A stretch of DNA of 64,000 nt from Petaurus breviceps papuanus (lineage: Eukaryota; Chordata; Mammalia; Diprotodontia; Petauridae): NCBI GenBank assembly GCA_028583685.1, contig JAMXIF010000042.1:18318842-18382841 (forward strand). Direction: 5' to 3'. Shown here one piece after another: positions 22,991 through 34,985 of this stretch. The notes beneath the pieces were generated by a model. It worked only from the letters and a program-made list of their open reading frames with translations, made no database searches and had not been told where the DNA came from. How positions within the stretch are numbered: position 1 is the stretch's first letter; each line of letters opens with the position of its first letter. The translations under genes were made by a program, and so were the position numbers.

Positions 22991-23874
22991 GCTCTTTCAG
23001 TTGACCATTAGCTAATAATTTCTCTGGTCGTGGCAGACCAGCTTGACAGTTATAAAATGGTCCTCCCTCTTTCCATGATAGTAGAAAAGTGGTAGAAAAA
23101 AATGGTGGAGGGTGCTAAAAATCAGCTTTTAAATAATCTACAAGTGTTAATTTAACTATTGGTATGGTAAATGTGAACTCATTATTCAATGATCAGTGAG
23201 TCAACATTCTATTGGGGGAACTGAACCATGTAACTATTAACAATCTAGTTATAGGTGTAACCAGAAGATTCGAGGAAATAATTAAATAAAAGGTTGGTTC
23301 ATAGGTTCTATTTTAGAGGCAAATGAAAGACTTGATAGAGTTGACTTCATTGTATGAAGGTAATAAAAAATCATTTCATGGATATCTCACTCAGAAGTGC
23401 TTGTGATTAACATAAGCAAAAAAAGATCTCATGAAGATAATTTAAACATGCTGTAAAATCTGTTGCAGGGCATAAAGAGTTAGAGAAATTCTGTGAAAAA
23501 CTTGATGTCAATCTTCAAATTATGTCACTGTATCTTAATACTTAATTACTTTGTTGCAAGTAAAACTAGGCATGGTAATCTCCAAAAGTTTGTTGGAAAA
23601 TTATTTAGGATTAAGAAACAAAAGAGAAAAATTTCTAAACTACTCAAAGTCTTCATACTTACATGCTTTCTTCAAGAGAGTTAAAAGATGTTAGACTTGC
23701 TGAGCAATAGACAACAGCATAAAAAATTAAATCAATTATATTTTAGCAAACAATTACTTACTGACTCTTGATGTGAGAGTTGTTCATTTTTCCATCAACG
23801 TGGGGAGTTAAACCATTAATGCTAAACTAAAAGAATAAAGATATAATTGTATGTAAGTAGAAAATACCCCAAAG
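22991..23874. other. Intronic sequence, nothing recognised
   Basis: AT-rich. Open frame 23,493-23,684 has no support. Confidence 0.5.
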
Positions 23875-24125
23875 AGAGAAAAGAAAGGACAGTGAATTCA
23901 TGTGTTAGAAAAATTTTTATCAGAACACTTTTTTTTATAGCAAAGAAATGAAAATTAAGATCTCCATCAATTGGAGAATGACTGAATAAATTATGTTGTA
24001 TGAATGTAATGGAATGGTGTTGCACCATAAGAAATGACAAAAGATATGGGAACATCTGAATGAATATACAAGATGAACTAATGAGTAGATCCAGGAAAAT
24101 AAAGGAAAACCCCTGGAAATACAGA
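23875..24125 (+). mobile_element. L1 3'-region fragment
   Basis: Contains the L1 ORF2-end/3'UTR signature: atagcaaagaaatgaaaatt, ctccatcaattggagaatga, atgtaatggaatggtg, ataagaaatgacaaa. Sense orientation. Confidence 0.75.
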
Positions 24126-24215
24126 CAAATGCTGATAAATTAATGAGCGAATTAATGAAAAAACATGTATTAAGTGCTACATATATACAAAACATGCTAA
24201 ACTCTAGGGATACAA
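24126..24215 (-). mobile_element. L2 tail fragment, reverse
   Basis: acatgtattaagtgctacat, then ctctagggatacaaatag. Confidence 0.55.
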
Positions 24216-24589
24216 ATAGAATGATCAATGACATTTTCAACTTAAACTTCAAAAGGAATCATGTTTCTGACTTCTTGGCACATAGATGATGGATTAGGGG
24301 TGTAGAAAGGAGCATAAGTTTTCAGACATGGCCCATGTGTTTATTTGTTGCAAGAGGGGAAGAGGATTAGAATTAGGAGGGAAAGTTGCCAAAATGTCAA
24401 TGAAGCATTTTTTAAAATGTGCAGAAGAAAACAGAGGAATATTCAGTAGACACAGACTAGCAGGACAGTTCTGGAACTGCCATGTTGAATTTGTCTTAAA
24501 AAATAAAATGCTGTATGTAATAGAGATTTGTATTTTCATACATAATTCTAGTTTCTGTTTTTTTGTATGTGGAAATATTAATTATTATT
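24216..24589. other. Intronic sequence, nothing recognised
   Basis: Overlapping open frames on both strands (24,294-24,591) show no family features or splice context. Confidence 0.5.
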
Positions 24590-24810
24590 GACACATTCAT
24601 AGTAATAAAAAGAACATCTTAAAAACACAGAAAGTTATAAAATCTGCAACTTTTATTCAGATAAATTGTTGAAGTTGAAAAATGGGATACAGATAAACAA
24701 AAATTCATAATATCTTTGCTGTTACCATCAGTATTGCCTTATAGAAATTTAGCTAATATAAAGCAGTTACCAAAATGAAGAAATCAAAATAGCCTAGAAA
24801 CTGCCTGAGC
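24590..24810 (+). repeat. Diverged direct repeat, copy A (family unknown)
   Basis: Aligns over about 200 bases with 26,092-26,310. Shared blocks: gttataaaa, attgaagttgaa/attgaagctgaa, gaaatggga-type, and accttatagaaattta-type near the right end, then aatgaagaaatcaaaa/aatgaagagatcaaaa. I do not recognise the family. Confidence 0.75.
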
Positions 24811-25009
24811 CAGCTAACATATTACCTCCTTGACAAATGGAGATAAATAGCATCCAAAAGAAACATTGGTTTTAGAATAGAAACTCATTTGAAAAATCTT
24901 AAGGAGGATAGTAGAGGATGATGAGCAGTATTGCCTGATAATATAGGAAATTGTCTATGGAGAGCTTAGAATGTGACCCAGTTAAAACAAGTCATGCAGA
25001 CAGCAGTGA

Positions 25010-25450
25010 CTCCTCAATGTTTACTCTGCCTTAAGTCTCTGTCTCATCCGTTTCCTTGTGTCCACAGCTATTAGAGGATTATTCCTAAAGTACAGTTCTC
25101 CCATACATAGAAACATAGATTGACTCTCTATTGGCCATAGGATAGGTTTAAAAGCTCCTTAGCATAGAATGTCAGTCCTTCATCATCAATTCTCCAAGTA
25201 CTCTTTCAAACCTTTCTTAGCAATATCCACTGTTCCCCCAAAGATATCTTTCCCTTTATCATCTGTGTACCATAACTCATATTCTTCTCTTCTCCCAAAA
25301 TGCCGCTCTATTCCAATTCCCTTTTGTTGAAACTCTGCCCATACTTCAATGACTCCCTCCTTCATGAAATCTTGAGTGATAGCTCTCTCCTCTGGACTTT
25401 TATAGGGCCTTATTTGGAACTTTCCTATGTCACTCAGAGAATCATAATCA
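25010..25450 (+). mobile_element. L2 LINE, 3' part
   Basis: Post-RT and 3' L2 order: ttattcctaaagtacagttc; gactctctattggccatagg; caactctgcccatact-type; ccttcatgaaatcttgagtg. Decayed. Confidence 0.6.
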
Positions 25451-25739
25451 CCCTGGAACTTGATGTGAATGGGAAGAGGAATATCTTATTTATGATGCCC
25501 AGGACCCAGCTGGAAGTATTTGCCCTTCTGTACCCCACTCCGTTATTTTTATGCCTATAGCTATTTCTGGAGATTTGTTTCTGAGATGTTCAAAGATTGA
25601 AATTACTGTCCTAGAGCCATGATCAAAATCAGGCCAGACAAATTTCCCAATTCATAGACTATGTCAACATGCTTAGTGGCAGGTGGTATTCATCATATAC
25701 TTGATTTTTTAAATAGTCTTTTGTGGATAGGCCATCACC

Positions 25740-25862
25740 CCTAGCAGGTGGTAAGTTACCAGAAATCAAGGGTTACATAAATGTTTGTATCCCATAAGGC
25801 TCTTAACACAATGCTTTGCATACATTAGGTTTCAGTAAGTACTTCTTGAATGAACTTGTGAG
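25740..25862 (+). mobile_element. L2 tail
   Basis: tcttaacacaatgctttgca, then taggtttcagtaagtacttc and ttgaatgaact. Confidence 0.65.
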
Positions 25863-26091
25863 TCACTTGATAAAAACTGGCACTGTGGCAAGGTTTATTA
25901 TAGCTACTAGTAGAAAGAATATTGGCCTTTGAAAAGAATGGAAAGGTGATGAAGAGAAATAAAAGAACAAGGGTGGCCCAAAGGAAGAGGGAAATGAGTC
26001 TAATAACTCCTGCAGGGTAGATGCCAAGCTGGAGTCTCAGGCATTACCTAGTTTACAGCAACTAAACAGACTGGTATAGCCTGATTTTTGT

Positions 26092-26310
26092 CCCATTCAT
26101 AACAATGAGAACAACATTTAAAATATATTTAAGAAGTTATAAAAGCTCCAACTTGATCTAGTTAGATAAAACATTGAAGCTGAAGAAATGGGAAATGGAT
26201 ATACAAAACTCCAGAACTACAACGTCTTTGCCATTAATATCAGTATTACCTTATAGAAATTTAACTAATGTAATACAATTAGCACAATGAAGAGATCAAA
26301 AGAAGTGAGA
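26092..26310 (+). repeat. Diverged direct repeat, copy B (family unknown)
   Basis: Partner of 24,590-24,810, in the same orientation, 1.5 kb to the right. The flanks outside the paired segment do not match. Confidence 0.75.
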
Positions 26311-26398
26311 AAGCTTTACTGCACAGGTTGTGTCTATTTTGAGATATTTGAATTTTGAGATCTTTGGTTAATCTACTTAACTCTAGTCCATACCCTTT

Positions 26399-26520
26399 TG
26401 GATCTCCATCTCTCCCTCCCTCCCCTTCTCCCTCTCTGTCTCCCTCCACCCCCCCTTTCTCCCTCTCTCTCCCTCTCTCTCTCTCTTCCCCCTCTCTCTC
26501 ACATACACACACACACATAT
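26399..26520. repeat. (CT)n-rich low-complexity tract ending in (CA)n
   Basis: Pyrimidine tract with CCCT/CTCT units, then a short CA run. Open frames on both strands here are artefacts of the repeat. Confidence 0.9.
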
Positions 26521-26978
26521 CTAGTCATTCATTACATGTGCATAACATGATCAGCAGAGACCAAGGAGATGAGTTGCTCTAAGCATGTACCAGTTACACT
26601 AAAACTGATAATTTTAACTGGAAGTTACAGTTGGAATGGTTCAGTAATGGTTCTGCTACTGAGCATGTCCACACTTGTCTATGAATTGGAAAACTGGCCA
26701 TTTGGTAAATAACTTTGAGATAGTCACTTTAAACTGTGACAAACTTGGAAATATTAGAAAATACCCTGTTAAAATAATCATTTTCTAATTCATAGAGGCA
26801 GTTGAATCAAATCAAATCCTCATCTTTAACATGGAATTCCTTCTATGACATCTCAGAAAAAAAGCAATTATCCAGGCTTTGCTTCAGCACATCCAGTGAT
26901 GGGGCCATTTTGTTAAGTTTTAATCATTAAGTTCTTTTGTAGCTAAAACCTTCCTTCTTATAAATTTCATCAACTGAT
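26521..26978. other. Intronic sequence, nothing recognised
   Basis: No repeat or exon recognised. Confidence 0.5.
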
Positions 26979-26979
26979 C

Positions 26980-28235
26980 TAAGCTCCTTGAGGAAGCTAT
27001 TTCTATTTCCTTTCCTCTTATTATCCTAACTCTGTAGACTGACATCGGTCCTGAAACTTCTCTCCAAAGTTACCAAAGATCTCTTAATTGTCAAATCTAA
27101 TGGCCTTTTCTCAATCCTCATCCTTCTTGACCTCTCTGCTGCCTTTGACGCTGGTAATCACCTTCTTCTCCTTGATACTCTCCTCTCTCTAGGTTTTCAT
27201 GGCACTGCTCTCCTTTGGTTCTCCATTCTGTCTTATCACTCCTTCTCAGTCTTTCTTGAGGGATCTTCAATCTTGAGGTTATTTGTGAATGTCCTCTAAG
27301 TCTCTGTCCTGGACCCCCTTCTCTTCCCTTCTTCTTCTATATTATTTTACTGATGAATTCATCAGTTCCAATGGATTCAGTTATCACTTCTCTGCAGATG
27401 ATTCTCAGATCTATTTGTCCAGTCCTAACTTCTCTCCTGATAGTCCATATAGATGATAGACCTATAGTCTAGCACCTCCATTTGTCTGTTGGACACCTCA
27501 AATTTGCATCTTCCACAGACACCTGTATCCAAACTGAACTCATTACCTTTCTTTAAAAATTCTCCTGATTTCCTAACTTCTTTATTAATGTTGAGGACCC
27601 CCTCCATCCTCCCAGACACCCAGGCTCACAAGCTCTTTGTTATCCTCAATTCTTCAGCCTCTCTCACCTTCTATATCCAGTCTATTGCCAATTTCTGCCA
27701 ACCTTGCCATCTCTACCATCTTGTAGTATCTTTTGAATAAACTCCCTTTCTCTTCTCTGACTTTGCCACCACCCTGGTACAGGTCCTCATCACCTCATGC
27801 CTGGTCTACTGCAATACTCTTCTCTTTAGTCTCCCTGCCTCAAGTCTCTCTCCTTCAACATCCTTTACTCAGCTACCCAGGTGATCTCCCTGAAGCTCAA
27901 GTCCATGATTCACATTTTTTCAGTGCACTCTAGTGACTCCTTATCACCTCTAGGATTAAATATAAAATCCTTCATTTGGAGCTCAAAGCCCTTCATACCT
28001 TTCTAGTCTTTTAATACCTTATTCCCCTTCTCTTACAAAAGTGGTGCTGGCCTCCTGGATGTTCCTTCCACAAGATACTCCATTTCTCAACTGTAGGCAT
28101 TTTCACTCTCTGGCTCTTATGTTTGGACTGCCTTTTCTCCCAAACACCTTCTTAGGCTTCCTTTAGTACTTAGCACAGTACTTGACATATAGTAAACTTT
28201 TATAAATGTTTATTGATTGATTGATTTATTGATAA
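26980..28235 (+). mobile_element. L2 LINE, RT domain to 3' end
   Basis: One of the clearest L2 copies. The frame equivalent to ILILLDLSAAFDAGNHLLLL (RT block) starts near 27,115. The YADDS region near 27,395 has decayed. Then HLPQTPVSKLNSLP, a post-RT region, and the 3' tail agtacttgacatatagtaaa + tgtttattgattgattga (28,180-28,230). ORF2 is interrupted many times. Confidence 0.85.
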
Positions 28236-28390
28236 AAGTCTCAGCTAATGCCCCACCTTCTTCAAGAAGCCTTTCTCAATCCCCCTTCATGCCTGCTGCT
28301 TTCTTCATCTTGATTATCTCTCATTTATCCTCTTTATATCTTATTTATACATAGTACATGGTCTTCTAGAGATTATCTTCCAAGTAACTG
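28236..28390 (+). mobile_element. L2 fragment
   Basis: ccttcttcaagaagcctttc then cccttcatgcctgctgcttt, the L2 segment just before the 3' UTR. Confidence 0.6.
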
Positions 28391-28498
28391 GCTTGGTTCA
28401 AATTACCATGAGATGTTCCCTATATTTTCATTTTTATTGGTTGGGCATGGTAGGAATGAATAGTAGCTAGGAATCAGATTGTTTTTACCAGGGACTTT

Positions 28499-28499
<1 letters not shown>

Positions 28500-28530
<31 letters not shown>
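28500..28530. repeat. (AC)15 microsatellite
   Basis: Uninterrupted AC run. Confidence 0.95.
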
Positions 28531-28531
<1 letters not shown>

Positions 28532-28584
28532 CTGTTGTATAAGCTTTTTGTAATGCCTATTATATGTCCCATTTGAGCACTTCA

Positions 28585-28748
28585 GTGCATCAGCCAGTGT
28601 TTATTAGGCCCTGTACCCCCATGTTAAACACTTTGCTAAGATCTTGCTGAGGGGTATGGGGAGGGTGTAGGGGGATAAAAATGGAGCTATAAAACATACT
28701 TGCCATCCTTACAGTGCTTATAATTTAAATGGGGAGACATCTACACAC
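28585..28748 (-). mobile_element. L2 3' end, reverse
   Basis: cagtgtttattaggccctgt, ttaaacactttgctaagatc, then cttacagtgcttataattta. Confidence 0.65.
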
Positions 28749-29684
28749 AACTAAAATTAATCACACCATTTGGAATACCTTGTGGCACAATTGTAATGTG
28801 AATGAAGCCATTTACTTCAGACATGACTCAAATTCCTGTACCTCATGGTGCTCCTATCCCACCATATCACAGCTCACTGTCTATGACACAATGTTTATGA
28901 AGAGACTTATGTTTTGTATGTTAAGTAGCATATATTTAATGCATAATAAGTAACATCGACAAGTAAGAGCTAGAGACTTCAGTGGAAATACACACATCAT
29001 TAAGAGATTTGGGGGATTAGAAAAAGTTTCACCAATGAATGTTTTCAATTTATTCTGTGCCTCGGGTACACAGATCCAAAAATCATGAAAATTAATTGGA
29101 ACATCTCCTGTTCTGACATCCTCAACCTATTTGTGCTTTTAAGTTTTAAATGTAGACCAGAGTTCTGATTTAACCTCAGCGGAGTGTCTTGATGCAGATA
29201 TTAATTTCAGTAGGCTCAACAAACTACATACCATTTGGTAGAGATAAGAAAGGGATATATGCAGCTATAAAGCAAATGTAGACCCTCATTGGAGCTATGT
29301 TCACTATTCTCACAGAATTATTAAACATTGTCACAGGAGCTCTTTTCAGACTATCCCAGTCACAGTGGAAGGGTTTTGGGAATGTGCATGTAATTACGGT
29401 CATTGGAGAGAACTATAATAAAAGTTTATGAGAGGTTCAGATATGCTTACAATGTATTGATGTTGTAATACTCCAGGTCTGAGGGAAACGTTGACTCAGC
29501 AAATGCTTAGGAGAGTAGAATCTATTCTAAAACATTGCCTTGACCAAGAAGATGCTGCTTTGTTTAAAAACAAAACAATACAAAATCACACAACATCCTG
29601 ATCTGTGCTAGTATTGCTAAGAACACTGCTTATAACTCAAATGATCCGTTGCTCCTCTGAATTCGTAACATTTATTATCTGAGC
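28749..29684. other. Repeat-free block, candidate conserved non-coding DNA
   Basis: No repeat family recognised. 28,960-29,460 has even composition with several TAATTA-type cores (attaattggaa, tgtaattacgg). Open frame 28,729-28,953 overlaps the L2 end and has no support. Confidence 0.4.
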
Positions 29685-29835
29685 CACTGATTTGCTACTT
29701 ATCACATCCTGCACTAGTTAATAATATAATCATCTTCACATATGGGAGTTTATCTTCATTAACTAGATTACAAACTCTCTGGGGTCAGGAGTTATGTCTT
29801 ATATTTCTACTGCACCTAAAAAAGAATATTTTCTG
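29685..29835 (+). mobile_element. L2 tail
   Basis: gattacaaactctctggggt, then caggagttatgtcttatatt. Confidence 0.6.
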
Positions 29836-30059
29836 TAGTCACCATTCATTAAAGTTGTATTCATCTCTTGTGTTTTCATATCAGCTTCATTTCCCACTAA
29901 ATTTTCTTCATTCCCCCACCTAGAGAGTTATGCTTTTATAATAAAGAATAAAAATGTAAGAAAAAATAGAAGTTAAATGAAACTGATCAAGAAATCGATA
30001 AAATCTTACAGCACATCCTGTTTCATTCCCAGAGTTTCCCACCTCGACAAAGGAGGGAG

Positions 30060-30770
30060 AGGGATACATTCTCCCAGGTCTTCTTGGTTGCCATGCTTGG
30101 TCATTATAATTAACATCCAGTTTTGATTGTTTTCTTGTCCTAGTTATTGTTCATTTCATTTACATTGTTGTAGTCATTATGTACATTGTTTTCCTGGTTC
30201 TGCTTCCTTCACTTTGGATTAATTTATATCAATCTTTCCATGCTTCCTGGTAATCTTTATTTTCATCATTTCTGACAGTACAGTGCTCTTCCATTATATG
30301 CATGTACAATTTTATAAACCATTCTCCAATTGATGAACTTTTACAGTGCTTTTCTATAATGCTGCTATAGATGTTTTGGTATATATTAAACCTTTCTTTG
30401 TATCTTTTACTTGGGGAACATATCCTCCAGTGGTATTTCTGGATCAACACAATTGTATATTTTTTTACTAGATCACATAGCTCTACTAATACTGCATGAT
30501 TATGCCTGTCTTTCCATAATCCCTCCATTATTAATCACTCCCATATTTCATCATCTTTGCCAATTTGTTGGGCATGGGCTGACAACTCAGAGTAATCTTA
30601 CATTTCTCTAATTATTTGTGAATTGGAACAATTTTTTCATAGGTTGTTAATAGTTTACACTTCTTTTGAGAATGATTTATTCATATAAATAGACCACTCA
30701 CTTATCCATTGAGGATTGTTGATTCATTTAAAAAAATGTCCATAAAAGTAAGTTTTACTTAGGTCATGTT
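30060..30770 (-). mobile_element. L1 3'-region, reverse
   Basis: Antisense L1 ORF2-end/3'UTR: ttctccaattgatgaacttt; tgctgctatagatgttttgg; ggtatttctggatcaaca; taatttgtgaattgg-type; ttttttcataggttgtta. This is the region whose sense form is seen at 23,875. Confidence 0.75.
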
Positions 30771-31443
30771 TTTTAATGCCACAGTATGGTCAGTAATGCA
30801 AAGGAGTTGATTTTGTCCTAAATTTCCTTTGAAAATCTATGGTGTTTTTATGATGACCAACTCTCATCAGTCTTTAGTTATAGCAAAAAAATTACTTTAA
30901 AATCTTTGTTTTATATTCATCATTACCATCATGACTGCTTAGTGGTTGAATACCCACTAAGTATAACCCAGCATCTGCTTTTTAAAATACATAACTGAAC
31001 TGCATTCAGCATCATCTACTTTTCTCATGAAGTTGCTCCCCAAATCATGAGATCAATTGATAAATGCAGTTTTTCTTTTTGCCAACAAAATGAATGTTAA
31101 ACTCTTAACCTATTTAGAATTTTTTAAGCAGGGAAAAGAAACCCAGAGCTATGTGAATGATATTTTATGTCTTATGTTTGTTTTACCTTTATTTCTGTAA
31201 TCTTTGTCATCACCAGAAGAAAAATAATATCAAAATTGGCTAAAATAAAACCTATACTTAAAAAAAAAAACATTTCATTTAGTTAAGAGCACTTTAATTT
31301 TTATGACTTTTTGTATGGCACATATGTTTTCCTTTGGGTTGAATTTTTACCCTAGATATAATCTGACTGGCAGATTTTATTGTTGTTGTTTAAAACCATA
31401 CTTATAAATAACTCGGGAAATAGTGGTTTGTGAGGAACAATCT
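30771..31443. other. Intronic sequence, nothing recognised
   Basis: AT-rich; may include the decayed left part of the L1. A short poly(A) at 31,260. Confidence 0.45.
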
Positions 31444-31444
31444 A

Positions 31445-31905
31445 GTATAAATTAAAAGTTAAATTAGCAAACTTTTATTGAGGACATATTATGTATAAAG
31501 TTCTGTACAAGTTCTGGGCAAGGGATAAAAAATGTATAAGAGATGTGCTCTACTTTCAAGAAGCTCACCGATATTTTGGAGAGACGTTAAATTAATTTGT
31601 GTATTTACACATATAGCTAAAACACAGAGTAAAGTAGTAAGTGAGAAATTAGTAGTAAAGGAAATGTTGTGCATGCTTAACAAATTCCATGGAAGAGATA
31701 TCTTGAGTCAGAGACTTTTGGTATCATGTGAACTAGACCTTGAAGGATGGGTAAGATTTAGATGGTTGAATGGTTGGGGCAGGTATTTTGGGTAGGGGAA
31801 CACTGGTAAGGCAATGTGCAAAAATGGCACAATGCAAAATATATCTGGGAAATAGTGACAGGCTGAAATATAAGGAATTCCAGAAATATAATGTGGCAAC
31901 ATAGA
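31445..31905 (-). mobile_element. L2-type LINE 3' region, reverse
   Basis: Reverse tail (acttttattgaggacatatt) then tttcaagaagctcaccgata; agaccttgaaggatgggtaa. The antiparallel open frames 31,489-31,902 are its shadows. Confidence 0.65.
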
Positions 31906-32619
31906 ATTAGTCTAAAGTATGCAAATAAATTTCAGAGCCCTCATCGAGAAGGGTATGCCATGGCCATGCCAATGTACTTCCCTATACTGACATGTAGACA
32001 GAGTTAGGGGATAGATGGGATATCTGAGGTAAAGTAGAGTAACATTACTCCTTCTGAAACTTCAGGGTCAATAATCTGGACACCTCTTAAAGCAAAGATG
32101 AAAATAAATAACAAAATTATCCATTGTTAAGAGTACCTTCGATAGCCCTGGGATAGCAGGACATGCATGGGAAGTCATTCACTTCTTAAGTTCCTAGTGT
32201 TAAAAGAATGTCATTACTATATAAATGCTAAGATGTTTGGTATTGCATTTACAGTGTCAAATTCCTTACAAGTTTAAGTATATCTCTGTTGGGCCTGGTC
32301 CAGTGCAAAGCCCAGGTAATTCATTTATTTAGTAATCAGCAAATTACCTTATGTAGGCAGTAAATATTACTGATAAGATCATTTACTTTCAGGTATTTTC
32401 TCAATATCAAGCAGAGCATCAAGTATAAATTGAATGGAGTGACCTTTTGATGCTGAATCAAATTGACTGCATTTCCAAAGATTCGGCAATGTCAATTACC
32501 ATAAATTTTTGATATTGGGTCTACAGCCACTACACTGGATCCAGCCTCGCAATATCTTATCATCGGTCCCGTTAACATAGTCAGAGGCATGATAGCTTGT
32601 TTGAGATCTGAGGGTGTGT

Positions 32620-32651
<32 letters not shown>

Positions 32652-33180
32652 TCTCTGAATCAGAACTGTCAAGGACAGGAAAGATTTACAATTTACACAA
32701 ATTAAATCTAATCATTAAGTGGCTTGCAAAATGTGAATGATTTTTGGTCAAATGATGTGAAATGTTTTCTAGGTTACTAGCAGGATCTAGAGTTCATGAG
32801 ATGGATAAGTCAATTAGTAGTTCCTCAGTTTGTTAGCAACTTAATAGTCAGAATGTAATGGAAACTCCTGAACTGCAACAACTCATTAGAAGCAATGAAA
32901 CATGTGACGTTTTTTCTAAAAGAATATTCAGTGATCTCTCTCTTTTTAAGGTCTTCCTCCTATCACCCCTACCTCCCCCCCAAAAAAAGTTTTAATGTTT
33001 TTTTCACTTGTAGGTGATTCAAGGCCTTATAGAATGTCAGTTAAAAAAACCACCTTGTTAAAGTTTCACTACCAAGTTATTTTCAGTCCTTTCTCTTCAG
33101 CTTGCTATAAGTTTAGTTTCTGTGGCATGAATCTCCGAGTTTAAATGCTCTGTCAGTATATTTGGTCTATAGAAGACATT
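31906..33180. other. Repeat-poor block, candidate conserved non-coding DNA
   Basis: Apart from a GT run, I see no repeat family over 1.27 kb. 32,280-32,580 contains gtccagtgcaaagcccagg (about 32,299-32,317; resembles an HNF4-type CAAAGxCCA site) and several AATTA cores. Regulatory role is inference only. Confidence 0.4.
32612..32651. repeat. (GT)n microsatellite
   Basis: GT run with one TATG interruption. Confidence 0.95.
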
Positions 33181-33182
33181 GC

Positions 33183-33370
33183 TGTTCATGTTTCAGTTGT
33201 GTCTCATTCTTTGTGATCCCTTTTGGGGTTTTCTTGGCAAAGATATTGGAGTTGATGGCCATTTCTTTCTCCAACTAATTTTATAGATGAGGAAACTGAG
33301 GCAAGCAGGGTTAAGTGACTTGCTCAGGATCACACAACTAGTATCTGTGAGTCCAGATTTGACCTCAGAT
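33183..33370 (-). mobile_element. RTE-tailed marsupial SINE, reverse
   Basis: Reverse order: RTE-like 3' end (gttgtgtctcattctttgtg; ggggttttcttggcaaagat), SINE body (atgaggaaactgaggcaagc), then complement of the tRNA-like head (ccagatttgacctcagat). The tail is the one seen on the RTE at 40,030. Confidence 0.85.
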
Positions 33371-33474
33371 ATTTTTTAGTTGCTAAATTTGACACTTGGG
33401 TTGACTTAGTTAATCATTTAGGTAATATTAGTCTGGTCATTATTGTGAAGTTCACAATAATATTTTGGATTCTT

Positions 33475-33600
33475 CAAGTAAATACAAACCAACAAACCCT
33501 TAATTACAACTACCATGTGCAAGCAATATGTAGCAGGAGTTCTAGATATAAACACAAAATGAAAAGTCCTGCCTGCCTTCAAAGGAGCTAATCCCAGAGC
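33475..33600 (-). mobile_element. L2 3' end, reverse
   Basis: ccatgtgcaagcaatatgta, then cttcaaaggagctaatccca. Confidence 0.55.
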
Positions 33601-34452
33601 CTCTGAAGGTTTGAAAAAAAAGAGCAGTTGAAAGAATTAACCAGATTTCTGATGACAAGTGATCTATACCATAAAAACCATATTCCCAAATGAACAACAA
33701 AGTGTAACAAAATAGTTTACCTCCAACTAATCTAAGAACCTACATCATCCTTGTCTTTTTAGTTGTCTTTCCCTTTCTCCTCTATACCTTTTTCTTCCTT
33801 TCCATATTCCTTCTTTCCTTTCATTGTTACTATCCTTTAAAATGGCAGAAAAAAAGTAAATTTTAAACTATTTTAAGTATTTATTGGAAAAAAATTATGT
33901 TTCCATTTCTAAATTATGAAACCAGGTGCTTTCAACTTGTTCTCTCTTTCCTTAAAAACTAAACAATTTTTTCTGAAGTTTTTATTTCTTTTTAATTGTG
34001 TGGGACCCAATTATTCCATCTCTCCCCCCCCAAAAAAAAATCAGCAGTCCTTGACAGTAAAAAAATAATCTTTTCCATTTCTATTCTAGGTTGTGACAAA
34101 ATGAAGAGGTCCTTGTAAAAATTTTAATATTCTCAATGTTGATAGAAAATCCCATGGTAGTATTTAGAAATTGGCACTGTGCACTCACCTTCACTTTGTA
34201 AGGCAAATACGTATGGAAAATGTTTCCCTTTTACTTTCTATTCAACTATAACCAGAGAACATGCAGTGAAATCATCATTAGATAATCGATTTTTAAAATA
34301 TCATTATTAATTTGGTAATTCCTTGATAATAATGCTTCACTGAGAATAATATTACTGGAGACTCTGGGTATATCTCTAAAGTAGAAAATTTCATTCTGGA
34401 TCCTACCATCAGTGCATGCCTTAGTTATAGTATTTCTGAATTTCAGCAGATG
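33601..34452. other. Intronic sequence, nothing recognised
   Basis: AT-rich with several A/C homopolymers (34,024; 34,060). No repeat family or exon. Confidence 0.5.
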
Positions 34453-34454
34453 AT

Positions 34455-34612
34455 ACAGGAGAAAGAGAAAGCTATAGAGTCAGTAATCCTGGGTTCAAAT
34501 ATACATTTCTCTAGCATATTTTTCCCAGGGCTGTGATTTCCCTCATCTGCAAAGGGAAGGGATTAGACCAGACAGTCCTTTGAGATCCTTTCCATTTCAA
34601 AAATCATAAGCC
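34455..34612 (+). mobile_element. CORE-SINE (MIR)
   Basis: gagtcagtaatcctgggttc; ccctcatctgcaaagggaag; gattagaccagacagtcctt. Confidence 0.75.
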
Positions 34613-34869
34613 TGTTTTCCTTGAAACTTGACAAACTATTTCATTAAAATTTATTGTACAAAATGGAGATATTTAAACTGAGTTATATTCAGGTCTGAAT
34701 TAGGCAATGTTTAATTCAACAAGTGTTGCTTAATATGTCTGATGTCAATCTATAGACATATCTGTGTTGTCCAACAACTCTCTCTTATCCACCCTATTTT
34801 GTTTAATTGTTTTCTAAAAAAAAAACTGTAATGTGGATAAAGGTATCAATGGTGCTTAACCCAAATTCA

Positions 34870-34985
34870 AACTCTGAAACTTAATTTGAAGGATCACCAT
34901 TGGCAACAAAAGTTACTTAACCTTTCTAGATCAATTTCCTCATCTGTGAAATGGGAGCAAAAACCTTGTACATTATCTTCTTTCT
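34870..34985 (+). mobile_element. CORE-SINE (MIR), partial
   Basis: acttaacctttctagatcaa then ttcctcatctgtgaaatggg. Confidence 0.65.
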
